Translations under genes and position numbers: made by a program
Notes under the pieces: model-generated
What the model was told of the DNA's origin: nothing
Databases searched by the model: none
The model's input: the letters and a program-made list of their open reading frames with translations, nothing else
From: Anaerotruncus colihominis
GTDB taxonomy: Bacteria > Bacillota > Clostridia > Oscillospirales > Ruminococcaceae
Direction: 5' to 3'
DNA length: 64,000 nucleotides
Assembly (NCBI GenBank): GCA_025146135.1
Contig: CP102255.1
Location: forward strand, 248,001 to 312,000
Shown: in pieces, positions 63,442 through 64,000 of the stretch
Layout of the letters: each line of letters begins with the position of its first letter
Numbering within the stretch: the stretch's first letter is position 1

Positions 63442-63509
63442 GTCTTTTTGAAAAAAGCTCGGCAAAAAACTTTAGCCGGCCGAGCCGCGAATGGCATGCA
63501 GGCGCTGCG
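63442..63509. repeat. Intergenic repeat, copy 2
   Basis: Second diverged copy of the repeat at 63151-63218, in the same orientation, about 290 bp away. Confidence 0.55.
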
Positions 63510-63533
63510 TTCACACAGGCGTACCGCTGATAA

Positions 63534-63568
63534 AAGAAAGCCGCCGGGCAATGCCCGGCGGCTTTCTT
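63534..63568 (-). terminator. Terminator of the small membrane protein gene
   Basis: A perfect 16-bp stem (AAGAAAGCCGCCGGGC) with a three-base AAT loop lies just past the stop on the minus strand, followed by TTTTA in that orientation. Confidence 0.8.
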
Positions 63569-63579
63569 CTATTCGTATT

Positions 63580-63978
63580 TCAGTTTGCCTCTCCTGCGGC
63601 ATGCGCGGCCTTTCGCTGGATGGAAAGCCCCAGGGATGCGGCATACAGGCCCAGGCAGAGATAAAGAACCGAGCCGGTCAGCGGAAGGCCAAAGGGGAAG
63701 GCGCGCCCGGCCAGTGACGCAACGATCGACGGGATTGAAAGCGTCAGCGACAAAAGCGCGAACGGCAGGCCGAACGCCGCCAGCTGGCGCACGCCCTTAT
63801 CGTGTCCGATTCCGGAGAGAACACGCCCATGCGCGAGAAAGAAAGGCGCTCCAAGCACCATCGACATGACGGCCAGCATCTGGTCCGAAACATGGCGGAC
63901 GGCTGTAAAATCCATGAATGTGACAAGCAGCTGCGCAACCTGCCAAACAAGCAAAACAAGCAGCAGCCAGCCGTTCAT
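63580..63978 (-). CDS. Small four-segment membrane protein of unknown function
   Basis: 132 residues with four predicted hydrophobic segments (WLLLVLLVWQVAQLLVTF, MLAVMSMVLGAPFFLA, AAFGLPFALLSLTLSIPSIVASL, PLTGSVLYLCLGLYAASLGLSI) and a short charged tail. I do not recognise the family. On the minus strand an upstream frame appears to end at TGA 63977-63975, overlapping this ATG as ATGA, so an operon partner probably continues beyond the right edge. A strong terminator follows. Confidence 0.65.
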   Translation of the reverse strand: MNGWLLLVLLVWQVAQLLVTFMDFTAVRHVSDQMLAVMSMVLGAPFFLAHGRVLSGIGHDKGVRQLAAFGLPFALLSLTLSIPSIVASLAGRAFPFGLPLTGSVLYLCLGLYAASLGLSIQRKAAHAAGEAN

Positions 63979-64000
63979 TCCGCCCGCGCCGGACTGACCG

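Larger units (their letters stand above)
63109..63579. other. Intergenic region with degenerate repeats and terminators
   Basis: No credible gene. It contains two diverged copies (63151-63218 and 63442-63509) of a sequence built around TCGGCAAAAAACTTTA and CCGCGAAT, a 7-bp inverted repeat CAAAAGT/ACTTTTG at 63223-63245, and two strong terminators. Such modules are common between genes of Oscillospiraceae-like genomes, in my recollection. Confidence 0.5.

Overview
The window is GC-rich bacterial chromosome, most likely from an anaerobic Firmicute of class Clostridia, probably Oscillospirales-like. The reasons are strong AGGAGG-type ribosome binding sites, frequent TTG/GTG starts, the conserved order rimP-nusA-ylxR-ylxQ-infB-rbfA-nrnA-truB-ribF-rpsO-pnp, a Clostridia-style PstS and anaerobic radical-SAM sulfatase maturation. 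Genes are dense on both strands. I see no prophage, insertion sequence, CRISPR array or replication origin. Genus is not assigned.

Layout. 1-7.9 kb: a partial opine-dehydrogenase-like gene (minus) divergent from a cdaR-type regulator. Downstream of cdaR lie a lipoprotein esterase, a GntP permease, a second alpha/beta hydrolase and glycerate kinase, which read as a locus that frees, imports and phosphorylates glycerate or a similar hydroxy acid. 7.9-9.9 kb: a DUF255 protein. 10.1-16.9 kb: sulfatase, its radical-SAM maturase, a GntR-type repressor and a tripartite tricarboxylate (Tct) transporter. 17.2-18.3 kb: a split chromate-transporter pair. 18.9 kb: initiator tRNA-Met. 19.1-26.1 kb: pstSCAB-phoU-phoP-phoR with a recognisable Pho box. 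26.2-27.3 kb: a PNPOx-like protein and an unknown membrane protein.

27.4-35.7 kb (minus): xpt, then a BMP-type nucleoside ABC transporter, then an SF1 helicase with a DEDDh exonuclease embedded in it. 36-38.2 kb: an XRE-cupin regulator and an acyl-CoA synthetase. 38.3-49.4 kb: the translation/RNA-metabolism cluster, with structured leaders before rimP, rpsO and pnp. 49.6-53.9 kb: a CNNM/CorC-type CBS protein, proB, proA and an unknown anchored protein. 54-63.1 kb: a ROK repressor and ROK kinase divergent from a sugar operon (Gfo/Idh/MocA oxidoreductase, GATase-like protein, permease, binding lipoprotein, and a single-chain permease-ATPase fusion). 63.1-64 kb: degenerate intergenic repeats and a small membrane protein.

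Cross-cutting themes. The gene for the solute-binding protein or exported lipoprotein is followed by a stable hairpin ahead of the membrane components in five separate transcription units, a plausible way to over-express the binding protein. The most unusual items are the helicase-exonuclease fusion, the RbsC-RbsA-like fusion, a 14-C homopolymer inside the esterase lipoprotein gene that could act as an on/off switch, a 42-bp AT-rich palindrome plus an overlapping 30-codon upstream ORF before cdaR, and a long stem-loop in the pnp leader.
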